Shown here piece after piece: positions 20,128-31,180 of a DNA stretch of 64,000 nt. Numbering within the stretch: the stretch's first letter is position 1; every line of letters begins with the position of its first letter. The notes under the pieces were generated by a model that was not told the DNA's origin, made no database searches, and saw nothing but the letters and a program-made list of their open reading frames with translations. The stretch spans positions 25,541,464-25,605,463 of the forward strand of contig OZ024929.1 of NCBI GenBank assembly GCA_964017235.1. Direction: 5' to 3'. The DNA comes from Sabellastarte sp. h YS-2021 (Eukaryota > Annelida > Polychaeta > Sabellida > Sabellidae). The position numbers and the translations under genes were made by a program.

Positions 20128-21645
20128 TTGTTTCTTAAATATGGTTTTCCTCTTGATTTTCCGGTTGAACATGAAGATGAGTTACAAACTTCAGAAGTCA
20201 ATCATGATTCGGCCAATAGGTATGGTGAACATGTTGAACATTATATCAAAGTGGAAAAAGAGCATGGGGCTATTTTTGGGCCATATGACGAACCACCGTA
20301 TGGTGTTACAAGTCAAGTCTCACCATTTATGACAAGAACCAAAAATGACAGTGAACATAGACGAATAGTCATTGATTTGAGTTGGCCTAAAGGGGCCTCC
20401 ATTAATCATTTTACTAAGTCAAATGTTTATCTCAATGGAGTTTACAAACTTCAGTATCCTACTATTGATAACATTACTGAAAAACTGACTGAGTTTGGTA
20501 GTGAAGCTCGACTATATAAAGTCGACTTATCAAGAGCGTTTCGCCAACTTAGGATAGATCCCAAAGACTATAATTTGTTATGTCTGAAATGGGATGATAA
20601 GTACTTTTCTGATACATATTGCCCCTTCGGACACAGAGGTGGAGCAATGGCGTGCACACGAGTCACTGACCTCTTTAGGTACGTCATGGGTCGACGTAAT
20701 GACGTCATATACAATTACGTGGACAATCTAATTGGGGTGGGGCGTAGTGACGCTATAAATGACGCTTTCGACTATCTAGTTGGTTTGTTACAGGATCTGG
20801 GTTTCCCAATCAGTAAATCGAAACTAGTTGGTCCCACAACTCAGTGTAATTGCTTAGGTATCATTATCAATACCACTGATTATACACTTTCAATTCCTGA
20901 GGAAAAATTTGGCGAAATAATTCAGAAATGTGAAGATATTTTTCACAATACCATCATTACTCTTCGACAACTACAGTCTGTGATAGGATCCCTTATGTTC
21001 GTACACAAATGTGTTAAACCTACTCGATTTTTCATAAATAGACTACTGGACGCTCTCAGAAACGCAAGTACAACTCGTATTGCCGTATCTACAGAAATGC
21101 GCAGAGACTTAGCCTGGCTATTGAGGTTCTTGCCTCTGTTCAATGGTACTACCAAGTATATACATGGTGTAATTGAAGAAATGGAAACTCTTCATATAGA
21201 TGCATGTTTACAAAGTGTTGGTGGTGTGTGGAAACAATACGTTTATACTGGCAAAATACCTGATATTTTTCAGGAAAATCATTTCAGTATTACTCATTAT
21301 GAAATGGTAAACATATTAGTTGCTATAAGAAGCTGGGGAAAACAGTGGAAGAGTAAAAGAGTTGTCATAAAAACAGATAATATGGCTGTTGTTGAAATAT
21401 GTAGATCAGGTTACACAAGAGATGTTCATTTAGCTGCAATTGTCAGGAATATCTGGTTACTGACTGCTCAATACGATATTGAACTTAGTGTATGTCATGT
21501 GTACGGTCGTAACAATGAGATAGCTGATTTACTGTCTAGGTGGTGCAATTCTCAGGGTAATATCGAAAAATTGAACATTTGGGTAAAAAATCCTATATGG
21601 GAAAGTATAACAGATGAACATTTTAAAATTAATTATGAAATATGA
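20128..21645 (+). CDS. Reverse transcriptase and RNase H of the DIRS-type element
   Basis: A 505-residue frame. The reverse transcriptase spans about residues 70-290, with RRIVIDLSWPKGASIN, ARLYKVDLSRAFRQLRIDP (catalytic Asp region), CPFGHRGGAMACTRVTDLF and the region around VIYNYVDNLIGVG. The RNase H part spans about residues 345-485, with METLHIDACLQSVGGVW, HYEMVNILVAIRSWG, VVIKTDNMAVVEICRSG and the final GRNNEIADLLSRW. This is the DIRS/Ngaro style of polymerase. Its end overlaps the recombinase start by four bases. Confidence 0.9.
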   Translation: MFLKYGFPLDFPVEHEDELQTSEVNHDSANRYGEHVEHYIKVEKEHGAIFGPYDEPPYGVTSQVSPFMTRTKNDSEHRRIVIDLSWPKGASINHFTKSNVYLNGVYKLQYPTIDNITEKLTEFGSEARLYKVDLSRAFRQLRIDPKDYNLLCLKWDDKYFSDTYCPFGHRGGAMACTRVTDLFRYVMGRRNDVIYNYVDNLIGVGRSDAINDAFDYLVGLLQDLGFPISKSKLVGPTTQCNCLGIIINTTDYTLSIPEEKFGEIIQKCEDIFHNTIITLRQLQSVIGSLMFVHKCVKPTRFFINRLLDALRNASTTRIAVSTEMRRDLAWLLRFLPLFNGTTKYIHGVIEEMETLHIDACLQSVGGVWKQYVYTGKIPDIFQENHFSITHYEMVNILVAIRSWGKQWKSKRVVIKTDNMAVVEICRSGYTRDVHLAAIVRNIWLLTAQYDIELSVCHVYGRNNEIADLLSRWCNSQGNIEKLNIWVKNPIWESITDEHFKINYEI

Positions 21646-22640
21646 TGGAATGTATATTTATGTGTATTCCAGAAAGTGTACCTGGTCTTCGAGCTTTGGC
21701 CGAATTGGTGTCCAACAGGTTAACGAAAGCCTACAAGCCTAAGACATGGACCACATACAAGTCAATGTTTATCACATTTATGACATTTTGTGAGATTATG
21801 GCCACTGATCCTATCGATCCTTCTCCTTTTATCATTATGGCTTTCATTGAACTTTTGGCTCATAATAACTTGGCTTTTCCTTCTATTGCCAATTTTATCA
21901 CAGCTATCAGGTCCCAGGCAAAATGGTTGAACATCCCCATGAATAATCTGGATCACCCCAGAGTTCACCTCATGATGAAAGCTGTTAAGAATTCAGTTTC
22001 AAAACCTCCAAAATTCAAATCAGTCTTTGATATTCCTACTCTTCACTCAATTCTGTTAGCTTGTGAGTACTTTCCAGATTCCTCAGTTTTCATTGCCATT
22101 TATCTTTTGGCTTTCTTCGGTTTTTTCCGGATTTCTAACTTAGTTCCTACTTCAAAACTATCATTCAACACAAAACTGCATTTATGTAGAGGGGATGTGA
22201 TCTTTCATGAAGATATTGCGATTGTGTTGATTAAGTGGTCCAAAACCTTGCAAAATCCAGATCAAGGAAGTTATATAATTATCCCTAGCTTGGGTCTTTC
22301 ACCATTGTGCCCTGTGACGGCAATTAAAAATATGATTAAGAATTATCCAATTCAAGAAAATCAACCCATGTTTGTGAATGTGAATGGAGTTATTACTCAA
22401 TCTCAACTTAGATCCCATTTGAGAAAGGTGTTACTTCAGATTAATGTGGATCCAAGTGTACATTCGTTTCATACATTTCGCAGGTCGGGAGCGACCTTGG
22501 CATTTAACTCTGGTGTTGATATTTCACATATTAAACGTCATGGTACATGGCTGAGTGATGCTGTTCATACATACATTGTGTCTGATCCACAGAATGCATC
22601 AGCAGTTTCCCGTACATTTGCTAACCTACTCTCTACTTAA
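21642..22640 (+). CDS. Tyrosine recombinase of the DIRS-type element
   Basis: A 332-residue frame. The N-terminal part (about residues 15-110) is the core-binding fold, with LTKAYKPKTWTTYKSMFITF. The catalytic part runs from about residue 125 to 325, with FFGFFRISNLVP (first Arg), a Lys-bearing IKWSKT strand, HSFHTFRRSGATLAFNSGV (His and second Arg), HIKRHGTWLSDAVHTYIV (third box and Tyr). It would join the circular DNA copy to the genome without a long target duplication. It closes the gene order that makes this a DIRS-type element. Confidence 0.9.
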   Translation: MMECIFMCIPESVPGLRALAELVSNRLTKAYKPKTWTTYKSMFITFMTFCEIMATDPIDPSPFIIMAFIELLAHNNLAFPSIANFITAIRSQAKWLNIPMNNLDHPRVHLMMKAVKNSVSKPPKFKSVFDIPTLHSILLACEYFPDSSVFIAIYLLAFFGFFRISNLVPTSKLSFNTKLHLCRGDVIFHEDIAIVLIKWSKTLQNPDQGSYIIIPSLGLSPLCPVTAIKNMIKNYPIQENQPMFVNVNGVITQSQLRSHLRKVLLQINVDPSVHSFHTFRRSGATLAFNSGVDISHIKRHGTWLSDAVHTYIVSDPQNASAVSRTFANLLST

Positions 22641-22700
22641 CTACCCTATGGTTGGGGTTTGGTGCTTTATAGTTGTATAGTAATTTTATTTTATTTCAAA

Positions 22701-23520
22701 CACTAACTTGGGAGGCCAAGTACATGGTCTTAGCAAATTTTTAGAATTTAAAATGTCTAGAGTTACTATTGTTGGCAGCTATATTGTTTTACTCGCTGCA
22801 ATGATAAACTGGGGACACAGGTTTAATCCCAGTTATTACTTACATTACATGTAAATAGTTTTTGATTCATACATATTAACAGTGTCTGTTTTATATGGAA
22901 TTTTAAATATAAATGTTTTAGTTGAAACTGCATAAAAAATTCTTAATGAGTATATAATCATCAGTAATGGTAATGTTAGGATACAATGTCCTCATATACA
23001 ACATATGTTGAATGATAAAGTATATTTTATGTATCATTTTAGTGTTACTATAAATATAAAATAATAAATTTTGTTAATGCTAATGGAACCTATTAGTATG
23101 GTATAACCAATTAGTAACAAAAAACATAGGTGTGTAGAGCAATATAATAGAACTAGTGTGAATGTATTAATATTGCACAATAGAACTAACAAATAAATAA
23201 AATTAATTTTTCGCATATGCGACTGTTACTTCACATCTTTGGGTTAACCCTTACTCATCTTAACTATTCTCCTTCTCAATCTTCCACTTCCAAATTTCTT
23301 GGCTATCTGTTGGGACTGTACATATTCAGTGTTTGTAATTGATGGTTCACTCCAACTGGAGTACAGGCCAACAACAAACATCTCAATCTGTACACATGGT
23401 CTGAGTGCTTGTTTAAAGTCTTCGTTGGCAGCCCCATGTTTTTACAGGACACACCTTTTCCTTTCCCACAATAATGTACCGATGTAATACTTGTTGCTTA
23501 TTGGCTGAATAATAGAGCCA
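22701..23520. other. AT-rich flank of the DIRS-type element
   Basis: No gene. It may contain the 3' terminal repeat of the element, which I could not match to a 5' partner. Confidence 0.4.
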
Positions 23521-23730
23521 TTACATCCATCAGGATGTTATGTTTTTGGGTGCCTTTGTCTGTGTGTCTCCGATTTACTCTAAAAGTAATGAACAGACTT
23601 TTTTACTTTGGGTAGGGTCTGAGCAAAGAAAGAAGTGCATTTTAGGAAAGATCTGGATTTTTTTTTGAATGCAAAGAGATCCAGAATTTTTTAAACAGCC
23701 CAACCTACGAGTGAGGTCTAGTTGTGTTTG
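23520..23730 (+). repeat. Dispersed repeat fragment
   Basis: 'ccatcaggatgttatgttt', 'gtctgtgtgtctccgattta' and 'aaaagtaatgaacagactt' form a block that I recognise as a common dispersed repeat type in marine invertebrates. It has no coding capacity here. Family name unknown. Confidence 0.4.
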
Positions 23731-26480
23731 TTTTGACAACTCTCATGTAATAATTTAAAGCAATTTTAACATCTTTTAACATTTTGTGTTGTAAGCTAGT
23801 CCATTCCCTTTCAAAAGGCTGTGAAATTGGTGCTTTATTAGATTACCATTAGCATGTAAAAAGATTATTTTTTTTGCAAAATAAATATGACCATAACTTG
23901 TGAGATGTAATTGTTTGAACTTTTCCCTTCTTTTTGACAACGGTTCTTTCTTCCAAGATCAGTTGAAGTGATACTCGTCATTGGGTTGAGTTTGGGTAGA
24001 ATTTACATCACCAAAGTACCACTACAATTTTATTTGTCCAACTTGTTTTGAAAAGTTGGCCTTTCTTGTCAAAATCTCATTGTTAAAGTGAGGCTCCAGT
24101 GAAGTGATGCTTTGTGGATGAGCTTTCAGCCATAACAGTCTGAGTTATGGGGGTGTTGGGTAGAGTTATGAGCACTTGGCGTGGTCTTGCATCTCTCTGT
24201 GGAATGTTTATGGAGCAGGTCCATCACCCCCTGTGATCACCTGACCTGACTTCTTCATGGAATCACAATTTAAGGGTCAGAGAGTGGCCAGATCCTAATG
24301 CCAAATCAATACAGCTTTCATATCAGTGGGAAGCCATCTCTCTCTATAAATAGACATGGGCGGGGTACAGGCATGGAGAAAGCTTACCGGGGTTGACTGG
24401 AAGTCTTTTTTTAAATTCTTATATATTGGATAGCATCATTTTGTTTTCACAAAATTAATACTTATTAATCTGGCAATATATTTTATGTTAAATATACAGA
24501 GGTAAAATACTACATCATTTTCAAACTTCATTGACATGTTATTTTCAGTTCGACAGTGAGATGAGCAGTTTCAGTGGTTTTTCTTTAACTTTTTAATTCA
24601 GTCAAATTTTACCAGGAAATCAGAACAATCTGATATGCCGTTGCCCTGTTCTGTAGGCAAATACCTTTAAAATGGATAATATATGATAAAAAAATTAATG
24701 GAAAATGTTAAAGTAATTTGCACAAAGTCCATTTGAAAGATTTTTGAAGTGAAAAAGTGTCGGCCGTGCTTGACACATCAAAGCTTAGCACAACTAAGTG
24801 TACCACTATTGTGTGTAATAAAATTTGATAATTGAATCAGTGGATACGAGGCTAACCCCGATCAGGACATGTAGTGAGCTGGAACTGACACCTAGTTATA
24901 CCTATTCTGAGTTAAGTTTAAACTTTATCTGTCAGTACACATATCCTACAGTAGTTCACTGCTAGTTTTCTGATAAACTAATGCTTTGTATTGTAATGAA
25001 TTAAGCCTGCTAAATACTTAATGCTTTATCTCTAAGTAATATATCAGCGTAAGTTTTAACATGAGGCAAGATTCACTAATGTTAAAGGAAAATTAACAAA
25101 TTCCCTGGAGTTTATTTTCGACTTTGTGCTTTTCAGTTTGTACTGAGGAAATAAATACATATTTAGTATTTCACTAATTTACCATCTAAACTTATCAGCG
25201 GAACTATCTCAGATTAATGCCTGATAAAATGTCTACAATTTTTCAAAAGTTTCCAGTTTTAACCCGACCAAACAGCCAAGTATTGCAATAGAGGTGTTTG
25301 GGCCACCTTTGGCTGGGGCGTGGTCAGTTCTGAATGAGTACAAAGAGGGGAGGTGAAGGGGGGCATTGATACTAATGATGTACCATTTTATCTGTCTGTA
25401 GATGTGTCTTAAAAGCAACACAACAGTTTTACACAGTGCTATATCCTGGGGCTTCCCTTCAGGAAGTGATAGTCCAATTAGCTGAGTACAAAGACCTTCT
25501 CGGAACCCCTTTATCACCCACAATGTAAAGCAGCATACAGGATGTAATACAAGAAGGCTACAGTTTAATATCAATAACACACATTTACAAATATTACATT
25601 AAATGCATTATTTTGTTGAGTTTAAGACTCAGACTCTAAGAATTTCACAGAGACTCAATGTAAGTTTTGGCCGGGTGATGGGATCAATTTAAAGCTAATC
25701 AAGGTGATAGCTCAAGGTTTGAGCCCAGGGGCCGGTTTCTGAAAAAAATCTAAGACTTATGCAAGTCTCATGCTTAACCTTTACATAAACAGTGGTGTGA
25801 ATTTGAATAAAATATGTTGAAGGTATGCATTTTGTAGGTAATGTTATTTAGGCACACAATGGTGGTGAATTCAGATCAAACAAGAAACACTTGGGAATGG
25901 GTAATAAACACAGCAAAACTTACTAGATCTTACTAAAATATAAAAAGGTCCATATCCAGGTGATGACTGTAAGAGTGGTGTGTATATTGAAAACAACTGA
26001 TTCATGAAGGAGTGTAACACAGGTAAGAATGTATCACGACAACCTCTGTTTGATATTACTGTTCCCTTCTCCATCTTACGTGTTCAGAAGAAATCAGTAA
26101 GTTTGTCAACTATTTCTAAAATTTAAGCTATAAATTGAATAAACCAGCTCATTCATAATATTACTATAATTCAAACACATCATTGTAAGTTGCCATGAGC
26201 TGTCGGCCACTCTCACATCCCAGACAACAGCCAATGTATATACTTACATTCTTGCTAAAGAGACATCACTACACAGTCATCAAACATGTCGTGTGATCCA
26301 TACAGGATTATCAGGCATGTGTGACATAGAATCAGCCTGTCAGTTGTAAACATATCTGATATGGGTCTTCATTATTTGGACAATACAATGGCCATATCAT
26401 GTGATCATATATTTGGCACAATCACAACCCACATGTTGCACGGTGTAACACTCCCTTACCTTAAGATAAAAAGGCACTGC
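23731..26480. other. No gene recognised
   Basis: Featureless apart from short open frames. At 25,731-25,770 'ggggccggtttctgaaa' and 'tctaagacttatgcaagtc' resemble the outer end of the MITE at 57,690, so a single worn end may be present. Confidence 0.4.
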
Positions 26481-26485
26481 CTCAG

Positions 26486-26790
26486 TGTGTGAGTTAACAA
26501 GTTTGGTATCCAGTCTCCTGGCTCACACCTCTGTGGTTGTAGGTTCGGGTGCCAGACCATAGCAATATGTGATGCACTGTTATTATATGGACTGAAGCTA
26601 TTGCAGGAGATGTTAAAGCTAAACTCTGAACTAACAAGTTATAACAAATGAAAACACTGACATCTGTACCAGATGGGTGGCCAGTGAGGCATATTGCGTA
26701 TTGGGCATTTCGGAATACCGAGTTTAAACTTTAACCCAACTTAAATACTGGCTGTTAAACGGGACATAAAACCTCACCTTTGACCAACTT
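26486..26790 (+). mobile_element. tRNA-derived SINE, diverged, with internal extra DNA
   Basis: The head shows 'gagttaacaagtttggtat' (A-box region) and GGTTCGGGTGCC (B-box region). The tail near 26,748-26,776 has 'ctggctgttaaacgggacat' then AAAACC, the same tail as the SINE at 34,205. About 140 bp between head and tail has no counterpart in that copy. Confidence 0.55.
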
Positions 26791-29700
26791 AAACTAGTTT
26801 AATTTTTTTAAATTTATTTTTTAACCAAACTTAAACCATAATCTATCACATTTGATGAAGCAGTTTCTAGCATGTGTACAGCATCTTCCACTTCATGACC
26901 CAAGAAGTTAGAAAGACAAAAACTGGGAAGAGGACATTTTTGGCATTGTGATAAAACACTGGTCTCTCACTTGTAACTGTGAAGAATTTCAACCTTCTAG
27001 TATGTGACAGTATCAACAGTTATTTCAACAGCTCTGCCCACTCAACTTACTCTGTGACATTGTGTAATATGTGTGAAATAACATGACACACAACCAAATA
27101 AACTGCATAATATAGTCAAATAAAATCTGTGGATGGTATGTGTAGGTAGTTAAAATTGTATTCATTGGTTTAAGCATTTGCCCTAAATTAAAAACTGTGA
27201 TTCAAAATGAATAAAAATACTCAGTGGTTAAACAGATAAAGACCTTCATATATCTGGCTGAAGTGGTGAGATAATTATTTTTTGGCACAGTAACAGATTG
27301 ATGACCCTCAGCAGTACTATTGCACTCTTTAACGGAAAAATGAAAATAGTGCTTGTAAAACTGATTTCTGGGTATTTCCAAACCTTAACTTTATCGTGTC
27401 TGGTGCAACTAGACTATCTATGCTTTTACTTCATTATCTTCAAGACATGTGAAAGATTTTCCTGTTGTATAAACAGTTTTGTAGGCACTAATTTGAATTT
27501 AAACATAAACCGGATATACGTCACTGTTGCTATTCGTAGGCATTAATGGTGGATTCGATTGAAAATATATTTAGCACTTGGTCACGAAATCCAATGCAAA
27601 ATGGAGGTTGAGTACTGTGGTTGAGTATGGGCCTTTTGGGGTTTACCACTAGCCATCAATGGTAGTCTAGAATCTAACCACACCCCATTAACTGCCCGTA
27701 CAAAGCTTTCTGTGGAGGGTTGATGGGATTAGTGACCTGTGTAGCAAATTCTTTTTCCATGTCTAACATGGCGTCAGTGTTTAATTAAAATCCACACTAT
27801 CCCACTCAGATAGGCAAATGAATCAACAGTATCATTGGGTTCTAATTATACATAAATAAAGTGATTGACTCAAAAATATGAATTGAAAGTCTACAAATGG
27901 TTTTAGATAAATTTGCAAAGGTTTTTCTTTTTTCTAATAAATATATGAATAAAATATGTAAGCAGATGAAATTTTACAAATCTAAATTATCATTCGAGAA
28001 CAACTCGATTTGATATTTTAAGCACAATTTAAATTTTGAAAAAAAAAAGACAATTCCAACGGATTCACTTAAAATGATGGAATTGCTCTTATTGGCAATT
28101 TTTAAAAAAGAATTGTGATACCCAGGTAAAAACATCTTAATTCACCATCCATTTCTAAATGAAATCTTGATCATAAAGCATTTGCAAAATTGAGGCATTT
28201 TAACTGAACTTTTAATGCAAATAACCACCGCAGAAAGCCTTGCAGTGCTGACTGAACTGGCTTCTCTTTCAAGCCTTTGCTTCAGATAATTATACTTAAT
28301 GCATATTCTTTCTCTCAATGGAACCAACTGGGACACAATTGAGTTTTCCTTTATTTACTGGCAAACAGAAACTTAATTTAACAGTGACATTAATGTCAAT
28401 ATTCTGTCATATTTGGGAGACTGTCAGTTATCATCTGGCCCCTTAATGACACAATTTGACATAATGTTCTGGATAAAAGACTTTTAGAGAGAGGAAAATG
28501 AAAACTGAAATTCTGTTTGTGGATTGAGGCAAATTGCAGTAATTTCAGTTCCTGCAGCTTGCGACAGAAGCCCTACTTCAATAGGTTGTTGTGGAGACTC
28601 TTTAGGGTCCTTTCATAGACATTACCAAGGAGAAAAAGGACCATTAAATAATTCTATGACATAATATTCACAAGAACCAACTTCAAAACAGAATAACAAC
28701 TGCTTTGTATTTTATTACTGATTTAAGTTTAGTTCTTGTTCAGCAACTATTTAACGTCTGTCAAAATGTGAGATTATAGTAAAAGGGTCTAAGTAGTCTT
28801 TTTAAGTAACAAGAAAATACCATCAACATGGTATGAACAATGCAGTAGGGTCTGTTCTATGCCAAGTTGTCTGTGTTCTGTTTTTTTGACAGGCCAGAAA
28901 GAAATCCTTTCAGTGTCCATCCAATTACTTGTAATGTCTGATGTGTTCATGCTTCAGTGTATTAATGTCCATTCTTACACTGATGGGAGCAGAATATATT
29001 ATCCAGTTATGATAATGTTTTGTATGATCACTGCAGTTATATAATCTTGTTTTGGCCTTTTGCTGGGTCACACTGGTTTTCACAAGGAAGTTCCAAAGTG
29101 AACAACATGTCCATAGCTTAAGACAATGGGAGCTTAACTGGAATAATAATGTGGAGCTATTTCCATGAAATCTGCTGTCTTTTTTTGGTATTCCAGGACA
29201 TTGATGGTCATGTTCATCCAAATGTAGATTCTTAACATCCCTTTTCTTTCATCCAACAGAGCAGTAATATTCATATATTTATCCAAGAGAAGCAACACAT
29301 TAGCCAACCAGGTATTGAGTAATCCAACTGCAGATATATAACCTTATGTTGTCCTTTATTGCTGGGTCATATTGGTTTTCTGTCCAGGAAACAAAGATTT
29401 ACTAACTCCTACATTTCAGTTCCACCAGTATATATGAAGTGTTGTATGTATTTCAAGTGAGCTTGTGTATAAGCTCTAGTGTAGATATTTGTAAACTCAG
29501 GTCTCATGTGGTGAGAAAAACAAAGTTTCCACTTTTCCAGAATGTTGAGAATACAGGTAAATATCGACAGAAAAAACCTCTAATGTCCCATTCACACTGC
29601 AGGTGTTACCACCTTTGTTTATTGGTGTTTTATGTATTTCCTTCTTCAATCTTCCCACATACTGCCACACTTCTGTCAGTAAACAATGTGTGATATTCTG

Positions 29701-29990
29701 TGACCACATACACAGAAGTTTTAAACTTTTCAAAACTTATCAAACCATAGATGGTATGAACTTCCGCATGGTGTCCTATAACTTCTGTAGCTGTTATGCT
29801 GCCTTTCTTCCCAATTGTAAGTTATTCTGTCTTTTTTCTGTCTCTCCAGTGAAGATAACGACTTGCTGTAATATTGCAGCATGTATACAATATCTTTACA
29901 GTATACTTTCTGTGTCATACCGTGGTCTTTGTCTTTCTCAATGGTGATTCTCTTCTGTTGCATAATTATGGCTAGAGATGTCTGTCTGTG
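26791..29990. other. No gene recognised
   Basis: AT-rich with short open frames. A ~50-bp block with 'tgctgggtca' and 'ttggttttc' occurs near 29,030-29,085 and again near 29,330-29,385. Near 29,587-29,607 'cccattcacactgcaggtg' resembles the Harbinger end at 12,907, but no partner end was found. Confidence 0.4.
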
Positions 29991-29994
29991 GAGT

Positions 29995-30400
29995 ACTGCT
30001 GTATGTTTGAAACCGCTACATTAGTCTATAAAATTATTCATGGTGGCTACCCAAGTTACTTTGGACCTTACCAGACCAGTAGTACGCAGTAGTTTCATGT
30101 TTCCATTATTCACTTCAGAAGTAAGTCAAACATTTGGATCATTGCTTTGTCTTTGATGCTGCTAAGATTTGGATTGACTTACCTGACATCATTCCAAATG
30201 TAACCTTTATTGCCTCTTTCAAAGCTCAAAGCTTACATGCTTGCAGCAACCTATTCGCCATACGCTCCCCATTTCCTGTGTATTCTCTGGTATAACCTGG
30301 ATATGTTAAGGAACCTACTCTTACTCAGTATGTTTATATACAGTTTCGCCTTAGAGTCTGCCATATGATTGAGATTAAGCACCATAAAAATAGTTTAGAT
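29995..30400 (+). mobile_element. CR1/L2-like LINE 3' fragment
   Basis: Broken coding pieces read LVYKIIHGGYPSYFGPYQTS and, in another frame, FDAAKIWIDLPDIIPNVTFI followed by ASFKAQ, the C-terminal block seen at 8,517-8,927. The 3' tag follows (TTAGAGTCTGCC, GAGATTAAGCACCATAAAA). It has frameshifts and stops and no reverse transcriptase core. Confidence 0.75.
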
Positions 30401-31080
30401 TATCTAAGTTTTACAGAAGGTACAACATTCGCCTTCTGGTTGTCTCTCTGTCTATAACCTCCAGAAAGACTTTCTGTAGGGTGACAGGGGCTTCAGGAAA
30501 ATTATTTCCACTTAACAATGTTTTCTACTTATGTAAATCCTTCTCACAGAAGGCAGACTGTACGTCACACATGAGATTTGGTTCCATGTTCTATCTTCTC
30601 ATTCAAAATAATTTGACAATGAAGATGCCATTGACATGGACCACTCCACGAGTTTTGTTGCACTTTTCGATCAAGATTTAGCTGTAATGACTCCTGACAC
30701 TGGCTTTTTTTCAAGGCTGAAGGCTACCTTTTGATGTCACTTATAATGCACCTCATGTCCCATTTGATCAAATCAAGTAAGAGGGGAGTGGAGGCACCTT
30801 TGTTACATTTGGGAAATGAATATTCCACAGCATGGAGCTTTTTAGCATGTCATACAAGCCTCGCAAGGTTAAGAGGGACTTTGCTGGAGCCGACACAATT
30901 GGATGATGCAATTTGGTCTGACATATTGCATTGTCTGGAAAGAGGTAATGGCTTTTCTTTCGGTATCTTTGATGTAAGGAGGATTTAAAGAATCCCCCAT
31001 GTGGTGTAGCCATACTAAAGCTATATAGCTATACATGAAGGCTACACAATTGAAATAAAGCTGATTTTGATACTGAGTTG
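30401..31080. other. No gene recognised
   Basis: Short open frames on both strands without motifs. Confidence 0.4.
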
Positions 31081-31084
31081 GAGG

Positions 31085-31180
31085 TAACACTGAACAAGTT
31101 TGCTCTTCAATGATGTGGGTCTCACTTCTGTGATCATGGGTTTGAACCCATCTCATAGCGATGTGGAACTGCCTGAGGGC
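31085..31180 (+). mobile_element. tRNA-derived SINE head, fragment
   Basis: 'gaggtaacactgaacaagtt' matches the A-box region of the other SINEs here and GGGTTTGAACCCATC the B-box region. Only the tRNA-like head is clear. Confidence 0.5.

Larger units (their letters stand above)
17540..22700 (+). mobile_element. DIRS-type tyrosine-recombinase retrotransposon
   Basis: An element of about 5.1 kb with, in order, a gag-like protein, a linking open frame, reverse transcriptase with RNase H, and a tyrosine recombinase. That set and order define the DIRS superfamily (DIRS/PAT/Ngaro). These elements integrate by recombinase rather than by a DDE integrase. The open frames overlap one another at their ends, as is known for this family. 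The coding part looks nearly whole, with about one or two breaks, so the copy is probably young. The terminal repeats were not found by eye, so the limits are approximate. Subgroup is not resolved; no methyltransferase part was seen. Confidence 0.85.

Noticed and set aside
29587-29607. Second Harbinger element
   Set aside because: Only one end-like word is present, with no inverted partner or transposase trace nearby.
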